A DNA stretch of 64,000 bases from an uncultured Eubacteriales bacterium (lineage in GTDB: Bacteria > Bacillota > Clostridia > Oscillospirales > Acutalibacteraceae), in NCBI GenBank assembly GCA_900314355.1, contig OMUY01000049.1, forward strand, positions 1 through 64,000, given 5' to 3'. This document shows positions 1-7,297 of the stretch, piece after piece (position 1 is the stretch's first letter; every line of letters begins with the position of its first letter). Both the position numbers and the translations under genes were made by a program. The notes below the pieces were generated by a model, which was not told the DNA's origin, ran no database searches, and saw only the letters and a list, made by a program, of their open reading frames with translations.

Positions 1-44
1 ATGGTGTGACTGTGAAAGCTGAAAAGTTTAGCGGCTCACAGTGA
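1..44 (+). CDS. 3' end of a small gene, paralogue of the 58-aa gene at 2948
   Basis: Only the last 13 codons and the TGA stop (42-44) lie in the window. The visible end, GVTVKAEKFSGSQ, matches the end of the 58-residue protein at 2948-3124 (GMNVKAEKI). The DNA similarity continues through the stop into the following terminator, so the two are paralogous gene ends with the same 3' context. The upstream part is outside the window, so function cannot be read. Confidence 0.5.
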   Translation, partial: GVTVKAEKFSGSQ

Positions 45-119
45 ACCTGAAATAGTAAAAACCTCCTTTGATACTCAAATTGTATCAAAAGAGGTTTTCT
101 TTTGCGAATGTGCGATTTT
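3..119 (+). repeat. Direct repeat copy A (gene end plus terminator)
   Basis: This stretch is nearly identical to 3095-3210. It covers the end of a small gene, the linker TCACAGTGAACCTGAAA and a hairpin terminator. Differences are a few substitutions and small indels. The two copies bracket about 3 kb of accessory genes in the same orientation, so recombination between them could delete or duplicate the module. Confidence 0.75.
57..103 (+). terminator. Rho-independent terminator
   Basis: AAAACCTC pairs with GAGGTTTT, with an inner TTTGATAC/GTATCAAA stem around TCAAATT, followed by CTTTT. It closes the transcription unit entering from the left. Confidence 0.85.
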
Positions 120-128
120 CTAAAAAAA

Positions 129-191
129 TTAACCTTTATGGTTGACATTATCAATCGCATGGGTTATAATAGCATTAACCTTAAAGGTTAA
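129..191 (+). promoter_or_regulatory. Consensus promoter between two operator palindromes
   Basis: TTGACA (142-147) and TATAAT (165-170) are perfect boxes 17 bp apart. TTAACCTTAAAGGTTAA (175-191) is a perfect palindrome just after the -10. An imperfect copy, TTAACCTTTATGGTTGA (129-145), overlaps the -35. Two matching dyads around a perfect promoter are what an autorepressor needs. The first gene downstream is an XRE protein, the likely ligand of these sites. Confidence 0.85.
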
Positions 192-205
192 AAGGAGGAA
201 TTGCT

Positions 206-568
206 ATGCTAACAAGTATAGGAAAGTTTTTAAGAAAAGTGCGCATTGACCACGAAGAAATCTTAAAAGATATGGCAGAAAAACTAGGTGTGTCTTCGGC
301 GTTTTTATCCGCTGTGGAAAACGGTAAAAAGAAGATGCCTGAAATTTGGTTTGAAAAATTAAAAAGCATATATTCACTTTCCACAGAACAAGCAGAAGAA
401 TTACAAAGAGCAATTATTGATACCAACGATATGATAGAAATCAACTTGCAAAATGCAAGTGATAACAACAAAACTCTTGCAATATCGTTTGCCAGAGAGT
501 TTGACTCGCTCGATGATGAAACGAGTGAGAAAATTCTGAAAATATTGAAACGTCGCAAGGAGGATTAA
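206..568 (+). CDS. XRE-family transcriptional repressor
   Basis: This 120-residue protein has an N-terminal Cro/C1 helix-turn-helix at about residues 5-60 (MAEKLGVSSAFLSAVENG is the recognition region) and an acidic, helical C-terminus that probably dimerises. RBS AAAGGAGG sits just before the ATG. It is first in an operon with an ImmA/IrrE-like protease that starts 3 bases after its stop. That pairing is the ImmR-ImmA arrangement of integrative elements, in which the protease destroys the repressor after damage or a signal. The palindromes in its own promoter imply autoregulation. Confidence 0.85.
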   Translation: MLTSIGKFLRKVRIDHEEILKDMAEKLGVSSAFLSAVENGKKKMPEIWFEKLKSIYSLSTEQAEELQRAIIDTNDMIEINLQNASDNNKTLAISFAREFDSLDDETSEKILKILKRRKED

Positions 569-571
569 TGT

Positions 572-1087
572 TTGAGCAATTATATGGTTGAACCAAAATC
601 GCATGATGATCTAAGGAATCTTGCGCTCCAGTTCAGAAAATTATTGCATCTTGAAGATGAACTGTATTTCCCGATAGTTGAATTACTCGATGTTATGACA
701 GAAATTTTCGACGATTTCAATTATGAAGTCGTCGAAGACAATGTATTTTCAGAAAATGTTCACACTGACACAGATATCAAAACCGGTCTTATTCGTATAA
801 AGGAAAGTGTATATGAAGGCGCTTGTAATGGCGAAGGCAGAGACAGAATGACCATCGCACACGAAATAGGTCATTATTTTACAATATGCGTTTGTGGTTT
901 TAAACTAACACGAAATTTTAGTGAAAAACGAATTCCTGTGTTTCAAGATCCCGAATGGCAGGCAAAGTGCTTTGCAGGAGAACTGATGGTTGCGGCTCAC
1001 CTTGTAAAAGGTATGAACGAATATGAGATTGCAAAACGTTGCGGCGTTTCTTGTGATGCCGCTCACGTGCAATATGAACATTTGTAA
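572..1087 (+). CDS. ImmA/IrrE-family metallopeptidase
   Basis: This 171-residue protein carries the zinc signature HEIGH (H97, E98, H101) and a downstream FAGEL segment whose Glu (about 137) is the usual third ligand. The start is TTG at 572, chosen because AAGGAGG ends 8 bases upstream; the nearby ATG at 568 opens a frame that stops at once. Family members cleave the partner XRE repressor to induce mobile elements. The adjacent XRE gene is the likely substrate. A gene for the signal protein was not seen. Confidence 0.85.
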   Translation: MSNYMVEPKSHDDLRNLALQFRKLLHLEDELYFPIVELLDVMTEIFDDFNYEVVEDNVFSENVHTDTDIKTGLIRIKESVYEGACNGEGRDRMTIAHEIGHYFTICVCGFKLTRNFSEKRIPVFQDPEWQAKCFAGELMVAAHLVKGMNEYEIAKRCGVSCDAAHVQYEHL

Positions 1088-1290
1088 AAAAGGAGGTAAT
1101 GTAAATTGATTGTAGTTAATAAAAGAAAAAGCACCCTGTAATTGTTGGCGCAATCACAAGGTGCAAATCAGGATATGTTATTATATCCCTTTGAACTATA
1201 GACATAATAACATATCCTTTCCCAAATTGCAATTGGCAATTTAAACAAAAATAATAATTTTGTTGCCGACATATCGGCAGAAAGGAGACT
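1088..1290 (+). promoter_or_regulatory. Structured non-coding leader with stacked inverted repeats
   Basis: After an AAGGAGG at 1091 there is only an 11-codon frame from TTG 1106 (MIVVNKRKSTL). Then come a GCACC...GGTGC hairpin (about 1131-1164), a perfect 14-bp inverted repeat GGATATGTTATTAT (1171-1184)/ATAATAACATATCC (1204-1217), and GCCGA...TCGGC (1264-1277). AAAGGAG follows at 1281. The density of dyads before the DUF4417 gene suggests an attenuator-like leader. No known riboswitch class is recognised. Confidence 0.45.
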
Positions 1291-1959
1291 GTTAAGTCTA
1301 AAATAAATTCCACCCGTAGTGGGTGTAAAGATGTTTTTCACGCATTTTTAGTAAAAAATGCTATATATGACACCAAATATGAAATTCCCTGCTTAAAACC
1401 GGAATGTCAAATTCCCAATAGGCTCATATCGTTTTCAAAAGCAATTAGAAGTTGCGATTTTAATTCTTGGATACATTATTATGAAGATGACGCTGCTTTT
1501 GAAAGAATCTGGAATAATCCTAATAAATATTTACCGATAATAAAGAGGTTCAAAGGTGTAATCGCACCGGACTTTAGCGTATATCGAGATATGCCACTTG
1601 TAATGCAGCAATGGAATATTTATCGTAGCCGTGCAATCGGTCATTGGTTGCAGGAAAACGGTGTGCCGGTTATCCCGAATATTCGATTTGGCGATGAACG
1701 TACATATGAGTTATCTTGTGCAGGTATTCAAAAGCACGGGACTATAGCCGTCGGTTCACACGGATGTATTAAACTGCTGTCTGACCGCAAATATTTCGTA
1801 GATGGATTAGCATACATAGTTAATAAATTAGAGCCACGCACAATTGTTGTTTACGGTGCCGCTCCCGAAAAAATATTTTTACCATACAAAGACAAAGGCA
1901 TTGAAGTACTGCAATTTGACAGTGACTTTATGAAAAGCCGAAAGGCGGTGAGTGCCTAA
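1291..1959 (+). CDS. DUF4417-family protein, start codon not identifiable
   Basis: The reading frame is open from 1258 to the TAA at 1957-1959 and encodes a DUF4417-like protein, a family of phages and integrative elements with unknown function. Recognisable stretches are GCKDVFHAFLVKNAIYD, VIAPDFSVYRDMPLVMQQWN, RAIGHWLQENGVPVIPNIRF and AVGSHGCIK. The first in-frame ATG is 1591, inside the conserved core and about 100 codons late. No ATG, GTG, TTG or CTG occurs in frame before it, although AAAGGAG stands at 1281-1287. The gene may have lost its start, use a rare one, or be expressed only as a C-terminal piece. It overlaps the next gene by one base (TAATG). Confidence 0.6.
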   Translation, partial: VKSKINSTRSGCKDVFHAFLVKNAIYDTKYEIPCLKPECQIPNRLISFSKAIRSCDFNSWIHYYEDDAAFERIWNNPNKYLPIIKRFKGVIAPDFSVYRDMPLVMQQWNIYRSRAIGHWLQENGVPVIPNIRFGDERTYELSCAGIQKHGTIAVGSHGCIKLLSDRKYFVDGLAYIVNKLEPRTIVVYGAAPEKIFLPYKDKGIEVLQFDSDFMKSRKAVSA

Positions 1960-2372
1960 TGGGAGCGGGATTTCACGGTGGGTTCGGAAACACTGAGGGT
2001 GCGAAAAAGAAAAACTCAATTCCGGTTAATTCATTGGGAGATGTCAGATACAGCAAAAAGAAAACAGAAGGATATTTACTAAATCCTAATCATCCCATCG
2101 GTGCATCAAAAGCAAAATTTATGAAAGAAATTTTGGGATATTCACAGGAAGACTCAAGGTTGTTTCATAAAAATGTTGTATCTGCAATAATAGGAAAGAC
2201 ACCTACCAAATCTGAGCAAACGCAGTACGGCATTAAATATACCTATAATACTATACTACAAGGGAAAAATGGGAAAGCAATCAGTGCAAATGTTGTCGTG
2301 GTTATTCAAAAAGACAATGAAAGTACCACTTATAAAATAGTAACAGTTTATCCGGATAAAAAGGAGGGATAA
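1959..2372 (+). CDS. DUF6883-like toxin domain protein
   Basis: This 137-residue protein starts at the ATG overlapping the previous stop. Residues 1-40 are a Gly/Lys-rich leader (MGAGFHGGFGNTEGAKKK), a type of segment that often precedes toxin domains in Firmicutes. Residues 42-137 (GYLLNPNHPIGASKAKFM onward, ending TYKIVTVYPDK) resemble DUF6883, a compact domain found at toxin C-termini and next to DUF4926 genes. The next gene fits that partner exactly. Nuclease-type toxicity is inferred from the family; no catalytic residue can be assigned by eye. Confidence 0.6.
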   Translation: MGAGFHGGFGNTEGAKKKNSIPVNSLGDVRYSKKKTEGYLLNPNHPIGASKAKFMKEILGYSQEDSRLFHKNVVSAIIGKTPTKSEQTQYGIKYTYNTILQGKNGKAISANVVVVIQKDNESTTYKIVTVYPDKKEG

Positions 2373-2375
2373 TCG

Positions 2376-2561
2376 ATGAAAGAATTAGATGTTGTGAGAC
2401 TTAAAGAGGATTTTAAAAGTATTCCGGCAGGAACAAAGGGGACAATCGTATTAGAATATGATGGTCACTGCTATGAAGTTGAATTTGTTGATGATGATAG
2501 CAATACTATAGGTGTTCTTACGACACCGAGCGAAATATTGGAACTTGCAAAAGCGGAATAG
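2376..2561 (+). CDS. DUF4926-like small protein, probable immunity partner
   Basis: This 61-residue acidic protein begins 3 bases after the toxin-like gene, with GGAGG overlapping that gene's end. KELDVVRLKEDFKSIPAGTKG followed by a beta-rich EYDGHCYEVEFVDDD is the DUF4926 pattern, a small SH3-like barrel. DUF4926 genes are typically found directly behind DUF6883 genes, so neutralising the upstream product is the likely role. Confidence 0.65.
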   Translation: MKELDVVRLKEDFKSIPAGTKGTIVLEYDGHCYEVEFVDDDSNTIGVLTTPSEILELAKAE

Positions 2562-2577
2562 TCTGGAGGTTAAATAA

Positions 2578-2877
2578 ATGTATAAAATAAGATTAATGAA
2601 TGAATTCTTGCACGGACCGATTTGGGTACTGTATTCTGATGGAATTTCCGTATGGAAATATCCTCTAATCGAACAGGATGCCATATTAAGTGAACTTAAT
2701 CAAACAGCAAAACAATTGTTTGATTCTTATTATGAATTCGATTCCCACAATGAGCCTTGTTGGTTTAATCACGAGAAAGAAAAAGCAGAGAAAAGTACAA
2801 TGATAGCGCTTATTTCACGCATAAAAAAGCGATTAGACGAAATCAATGATGGCAGTTTTACAATCGAGGATTTATAG
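2578..2877 (+). CDS. Hypothetical protein, immunity-like
   Basis: This 99-residue acidic protein (MYKIRLMNEFLHGPIWV...DEINDGSFTIEDL) has RBS CTGGAGG upstream and lies 16 bases after the DUF4926-like gene. I do not recognise a named family. Size, acidity and position in a row of small genes behind a toxin suggest an orphan immunity gene. The TAG stop is followed in frame by TERLKNL and a second TAG, so the stop may be a recent truncation of a slightly longer protein. Confidence 0.5.
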   Translation: MYKIRLMNEFLHGPIWVLYSDGISVWKYPLIEQDAILSELNQTAKQLFDSYYEFDSHNEPCWFNHEKEKAEKSTMIALISRIKKRLDEINDGSFTIEDL

Positions 2878-2947
2878 ACTGAACGATTAAAGAATTTGTA
2901 GTCGTCAATGCTAATCTTTCACAGGAATACAATGGAGATGTTGGATA

Positions 2948-3124
2948 ATGGACATTGGAAACCTAAAAAATAATTTTACTTTTTATGATGGATATGAGGA
3001 CGAAAGTGAGATAGTTCTTTGTATCGAAAAAGAAGAAACTGTTCACATTTGGGAAGGTTACTTTGACGATATTTTTGATAGGGCAATAAAAGAGGGTATG
3101 AATGTGAAAGCAGAAAAAATATAA
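2948..3124 (+). CDS. Small acidic hypothetical protein (58 aa)
   Basis: ATG at 2948 follows GGAG (2934-2937) and gives a 58-residue acidic protein starting MDIGNLKNNFTFYDGYEDES and ending GMNVKAEKI. Its last codons and 3' flank are repeated at the left edge of the window, so at least two paralogues existed in tandem around this module. Function is unknown; a third small immunity-type gene is plausible. Confidence 0.5.
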   Translation: MDIGNLKNNFTFYDGYEDESEIVLCIEKEETVHIWEGYFDDIFDRAIKEGMNVKAEKI

Positions 3125-3210
3125 CTCAATTCACAGTGAACCTGAAACAGTAAAAACCTCCTTTGATACTCAAATTGTATAAAAGAGGTTTTCTTTGAAT
3201 GTAAGATTTT
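3095..3210 (+). repeat. Direct repeat copy B (gene end plus terminator)
   Basis: This is the partner of 3-119, again a gene end followed by the same linker and hairpin. One C is missing from the inner stem compared with copy A. Confidence 0.75.
3152..3196 (+). terminator. Rho-independent terminator
   Basis: AAAAACCTC...GAGGTTTTCTTT is the same terminator as at 57-103, with one base lost in the inner stem. It ends the accessory operon. Confidence 0.8.
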
Positions 3211-3915
3211 TCAAAAATTGACAAATATGTTTGGGAGAAATAATTCTGTAACATATTGTTGATTTTTGTAAATTGTTTTAAGGTTTGTGTGTATGATTAA
3301 ATTTCAGAAAAAAGTCTCATTACGTAAATGCTGTTTTGCGACAACATTTTTACAACTGTTAATGACGTATTTAATATGATTCGCTTTATTATAAACATAT
3401 GGAAAATCAAATTTCAGTAATACCATTTTAAACCGGAGATAATACTGTTGATAACATTACAAAAATGTGGTAAAGTTAGAATACCGAAGATTGACTATAA
3501 ATATTTTCTGAATGTTTCATGAGATAAGACGCTTTTTACCGATCGCGGGCGGCATATTTTTTAACTTAAATGCTGTTTTTAAAAAATTCGGTAATTATCT
3601 TGACAACAGTTTTCATGTATGATATATTTTTACTGTGTTAAGATAAGTAATACAGTAAATACGGATTCAAAATAATATTTATTTTCATTTCCCATCATTA
3701 ATAATAATCATCAAAAAAATAGAAAATTATTTCGGAATTGCTGCCACGCGAAGACAAATTGTCATTGAAATTGAACATTCAGGTTTAATATTAAAAAAAC
3801 GGATAAAAAAGCGTATATAATATAATGGTTTTCTAAAATTAATTAAAATCATTCTTTTTATGTTTTATTCACATTGCTTCTATTTTGTAATTTAGACACG
3901 GTAAGAGAACTGTAA
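3211..3915. other. AT-rich intergenic region
   Basis: About 700 bases with no credible reading frame on either strand. It separates the accessory module from the dlt-like operon. The only signal I can support is the promoter at 3600-3628. TAAATGCTGTTTT occurs twice (near 3325 and 3568) without clear meaning. Confidence 0.6.
3600..3628 (+). promoter_or_regulatory. Candidate promoter of the dlt-like operon
   Basis: TTGACA (3600-3605) and TATATT (3623-3628) are 17 bp apart. The start codon at 3916 would then have a leader of about 280 nt, which is long and leaves room for leader regulation or a closer promoter I cannot see. Confidence 0.5.
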
Positions 3916-5427
3916 ATGAAAAATATTCTTGAAATGCTTGAAAAAAGCGCCTATAGTTATCCTGAAAAGTATGTTTTCAGAGATGCTGAAAAAAGTATTA
4001 CTTATTCCGACTTTTTAAAAAAAGCGAAAAAAATAGGCTGTGCTTTAGCTGCGGCGGATGTCTATAAATCTCCGGTTGCGATAATAATATCGCGCTCGGT
4101 AGAATGTCTGACCGCAATGTTCGGCGTGCTTATGGGAGGGTGCTTTTATACCGTAATAGATTCCGAAATGCCTTCGGAGCGTGTCAAGACTATATTTGAC
4201 ACGTTACAACCTTCCGCGGTGTTAGCTTCGGAAGATTGTCTTCGTTTAGTCGAAAATCTTGATTATAACGGCAGAATAATCATGTATAATGAGGCATCAT
4301 CGTTTGAACCGAATGATGAAACGCTTCAAAATATAAGAAACGATATGGTGGATACTGATCCGGCGTATGTGCTTTTTACTTCCGGTTCAACAGGTATTCC
4401 CAAAGGCGCGGTTTTAAATCACCGCAGTGTGCTTTCATACATTGAATGGTATGCGAAAACATTTGAAATAAATGAAAATACCGTTTTCGGAAGTCAGACG
4501 CCTTTTTATTTCAGCATGTCGGTATCGGACGTATTCAGCACAATTTACAAGGGAGCAACTCTAAATATCATACCTAAAACATTGTTCTCATTTCCGATTA
4601 AGCTGATAGAGTATCTGAACGAACGCATGATTAATACCGTTTACTGGGTTCCCTCAGCTCTTTCGATTGTCGCAAAACTTAAAGTGCTTGATTATCTGAA
4701 ACCCGAGTTTCTAAAAAAAGTTCTTTTTGCAGGCGAAGTTATTCCGGTAAAAACGCTGAATTATTGGCAAAATAAATTGCCCGATGCTTTTTTTGCCAAT
4801 CTTTTCGGACCGACCGAAACTACAGATATATGCTGTTATTACATAGTTGACCGTAAATTTTCCGACTGTGAGACCATTCCTATCGGAAATGCCTGCGATA
4901 ACTGCAAGCTATTTATTTTAGATGAAAACGGGGCGGAGGCTAAAACAGGCGAAAAGGGCGAGCTTTACGTCGGAGGTTCTTTTTTAAGCATGGGGTATTA
5001 CAATAATCAGGAAAAAACTGCACAGTCTTTCGTGCAGAACCCGTTAAACAGAGCTTATCCGGAAATCGTTTATAAAACAGGCGATATAGTAAAGCAAAAT
5101 GAAAAAGGCGAACTATTATATATTTCCCGCAAAGATATGCAGATAAAGCGTATGGGCTATCGAATAGAACTCGGAGAAATTGAAGCGGCTGCGAGCTCGG
5201 CAGACGGAGTTTTTTCCGCCGCTGCCGTTTACGATAAAAATGACGACAGTATAATTCTTGTTTATGAGGGAAAGCAGAAAAATACTGATGAGGTTATGAA
5301 TGTGTTGAAAAACCGCCTTCCTGATTATATGATTCCTCAGCGAGTAATACGCATTAAATCAATGCCGATTAATACTAACGGAAAAATCGACCGAAATCGG
5401 CTGATTTCAGAATATAAAAATTTCTAA
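3916..5427 (+). CDS. AMP-forming carrier-protein ligase, DltA-like
   Basis: This 503-residue member of the ANL superfamily is close to the usual DltA length. Core motifs are in order: TSGSTGIPKG (155-164), GPTETTD (298-304), YKTGD (386-390), the hinge region RKDMQIKRMGYRIELGEIE (405-423) and NGKIDR near 490, whose Lys catalyses adenylation. DltA enzymes activate D-alanine and load it on the DltC carrier. A 75-residue carrier, an MBOAT and an SGNH protein follow, so this is the cytoplasmic entry step of an envelope acylation operon. Specificity for D-alanine rather than another acyl group is inferred. Confidence 0.8.
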   Translation: MKNILEMLEKSAYSYPEKYVFRDAEKSITYSDFLKKAKKIGCALAAADVYKSPVAIIISRSVECLTAMFGVLMGGCFYTVIDSEMPSERVKTIFDTLQPSAVLASEDCLRLVENLDYNGRIIMYNEASSFEPNDETLQNIRNDMVDTDPAYVLFTSGSTGIPKGAVLNHRSVLSYIEWYAKTFEINENTVFGSQTPFYFSMSVSDVFSTIYKGATLNIIPKTLFSFPIKLIEYLNERMINTVYWVPSALSIVAKLKVLDYLKPEFLKKVLFAGEVIPVKTLNYWQNKLPDAFFANLFGPTETTDICCYYIVDRKFSDCETIPIGNACDNCKLFILDENGAEAKTGEKGELYVGGSFLSMGYYNNQEKTAQSFVQNPLNRAYPEIVYKTGDIVKQNEKGELLYISRKDMQIKRMGYRIELGEIEAAASSADGVFSAAAVYDKNDDSIILVYEGKQKNTDEVMNVLKNRLPDYMIPQRVIRIKSMPINTNGKIDRNRLISEYKNF

Positions 5428-5466
5428 TGCAATAATAAAGCAATAATTTTTAAGAGAGAAAAATTT

Positions 5467-5694
5467 ATGGAACAGATTGTTAAAATACTTGAAAAGATAA
5501 AACCCGGTGTGGATTATGTTAGTGAAACAGACCTTATAGGCGATAAGATACTCGATTCTCTTAAAATCGTTCAGCTCGTAGGAGAGCTTGACGATGAATT
5601 TGATATCGAAATTACGCCAATAGACATTATCCCGGAAAATTTCAAAAGCGTACAGTCCATTTATTCAATGGTTAAAAGGCTGGAGGAAGAATAA
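5467..5694 (+). CDS. Acyl carrier protein, DltC-like
   Basis: This 75-residue carrier has GDKILDSLKIVQLV, in which Ser31 of DSL is the expected 4'-phosphopantetheine site. The family shuttles the activated residue from the ligase to the membrane transferase. It sits between the ligase and MBOAT genes (A-C-B order), whereas classical dlt operons run A-B-C-D. It ends 4 bases before the next start, so translation is probably coupled. Confidence 0.8.
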   Translation: MEQIVKILEKIKPGVDYVSETDLIGDKILDSLKIVQLVGELDDEFDIEITPIDIIPENFKSVQSIYSMVKRLEEE

Positions 5695-5698
5695 TGAT

Positions 5699-7285
5699 AT
5701 GAGTTATACCTCGTATTATTATTTCATTTTTCTCGGCGCTGCTTTTGGGTTATATACAGCGATTCCCAAAAAATATAAGTGGATTGTGCTTTTAAGCGCA
5801 AGCGTCGTTTTTTACCTTATTAACAGCCGTTGGCTCATAATATTTTTGCTGCTTGCGACCGTAAGCGTGTATTTTACCGGTATATTTTTAAATAAGATCA
5901 ACGCCGGTTTCGCGCTTGCAAAAAAAGGACTTGAAAAAGAAGACCGCAAAAAGCTTAAAAAAAATATTACATGGCAGAAAAAAGCTGTAGTGGCTCTCTC
6001 GCTGATATTTATCTTTGGCATTCTTCTTGTGCTTAAATATTCCGGATTCTTTGTATCTTCCGTCGAATTTTTTGCCCGAATTTTCGGTTTTAATCCGCAC
6101 TTTAAAACGTTTAACTTTTTATTGCCGCTCGGCATATCTTATTATACATTGCAGGCGGCCGGATATATTATAGACGTTTACAGAGGAAAATACCGCGCGA
6201 CCGACAATTTTTTTAAATTGGCTCTGTTTCTGAGTTTCTTTCCTCAGATAGTCGAAGGCCCTATAGGCAGATACGATCTTCTGGCCGATCCGCTTTACGA
6301 AGGTCACAAGTTTGATTATATCCGTGTTACAAAAGGTCTTCAGTTGATTTTTTGGGGACTTTTTAAAAAAATCGTTATAGCGGACCGCATTAATATTTTT
6401 GTAAACGAAGTTTTCGGCAATTATCAAAAATACAGCGGAAGTATAATATTGCTTGGCAGTATACTTTACACTTTGCAGATATATGCCGATTTCTCGGGAT
6501 GTATGGATATTGTAACAGGCAGCGCGCAGCTTTTCGGGGTTCCTCTTTCTGAAAATTTCAGACGTCCGTTTTTTTCAAAATCGGTCGCTGAATTTTGGCG
6601 CCGCTGGCATATAACCCTCGGTTCATGGCTCAGGGATTATATTTTTTATCCTATTTCACTTTCAAAACCGTTTATGAAGATTTCAAAATTCGCAAAAGCT
6701 CATACTTCAAACGAGTATTTCAGTTCGCTCATTCCGGCTTCGTTTGCGATGTTTTTTACATGGTTTGGTATAGGGTTTTGGCACGGATCCGGTTTGAAAT
6801 ATATAGTTTACGGTCTTTACTATTATGTCATCATGATTATCGGCATGTATATGGAACCGCTGTTTGTTCGTTTCTTCAAAGCTGTACGAATTGACAGAAA
6901 CTCAAAACCTGTCAACGCCCTTAAAATAATCAGAACGCTGATTTTTGTTGTTTGCGGCATGACTCTTTTCAGAGCTGATTCAATTAAAGTATGGTTCAAT
7001 ATGATAAAAAAAGTATTTGTCGGTTTTCATGGCGGTACGTTTTTAAAAGACGCGCTTTCATGCGGAATGGATAAGCAGGATTTTATTATAATTATAATCG
7101 GTGCCGCGATTATGCTGATTATCAGCGTTTTGCAGGAAAAGGGCTTGAACATACGTGACAGCTTAGCTAAACGTGCTTTACCTGTCAGGTGGGCTGTTTA
7201 CGCGTGTCTGATTCTTTCGATAATAATTTTCGGCGCTTACGGCGTCGGCTATGAAACGGTAGATTTTATTTACGGTCAGTTTTAA
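5699..7285 (+). CDS. MBOAT-family membrane O-acyltransferase, DltB-like
   Basis: This 528-residue polytopic membrane protein has about ten hydrophobic segments. MBOAT landmarks are FWRRWHITLGSWLRDYIFYP and the conserved histidine in GFWHGSG. The family passes an acyl group from a cytoplasmic carrier across the membrane to a surface acceptor. With the ligase and carrier upstream it is the DltB equivalent, probably acting on teichoic acid or another envelope polymer. It is longer than typical DltB (about 400) but within MBOAT range. Confidence 0.85.
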   Translation: MSYTSYYYFIFLGAAFGLYTAIPKKYKWIVLLSASVVFYLINSRWLIIFLLLATVSVYFTGIFLNKINAGFALAKKGLEKEDRKKLKKNITWQKKAVVALSLIFIFGILLVLKYSGFFVSSVEFFARIFGFNPHFKTFNFLLPLGISYYTLQAAGYIIDVYRGKYRATDNFFKLALFLSFFPQIVEGPIGRYDLLADPLYEGHKFDYIRVTKGLQLIFWGLFKKIVIADRINIFVNEVFGNYQKYSGSIILLGSILYTLQIYADFSGCMDIVTGSAQLFGVPLSENFRRPFFSKSVAEFWRRWHITLGSWLRDYIFYPISLSKPFMKISKFAKAHTSNEYFSSLIPASFAMFFTWFGIGFWHGSGLKYIVYGLYYYVIMIIGMYMEPLFVRFFKAVRIDRNSKPVNALKIIRTLIFVVCGMTLFRADSIKVWFNMIKKVFVGFHGGTFLKDALSCGMDKQDFIIIIIGAAIMLIISVLQEKGLNIRDSLAKRALPVRWAVYACLILSIIIFGAYGVGYETVDFIYGQF

Positions 7286-7297
7286 ATAGTGATTTTT

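Noticed and set aside
5812..6135. Minus-strand frames inside the MBOAT gene, and similar antisense frames elsewhere (e.g. 39746-40406, 58303-58488)
   Set aside because: They mirror strongly coding plus-strand genes, lack ribosome sites and show no family features.
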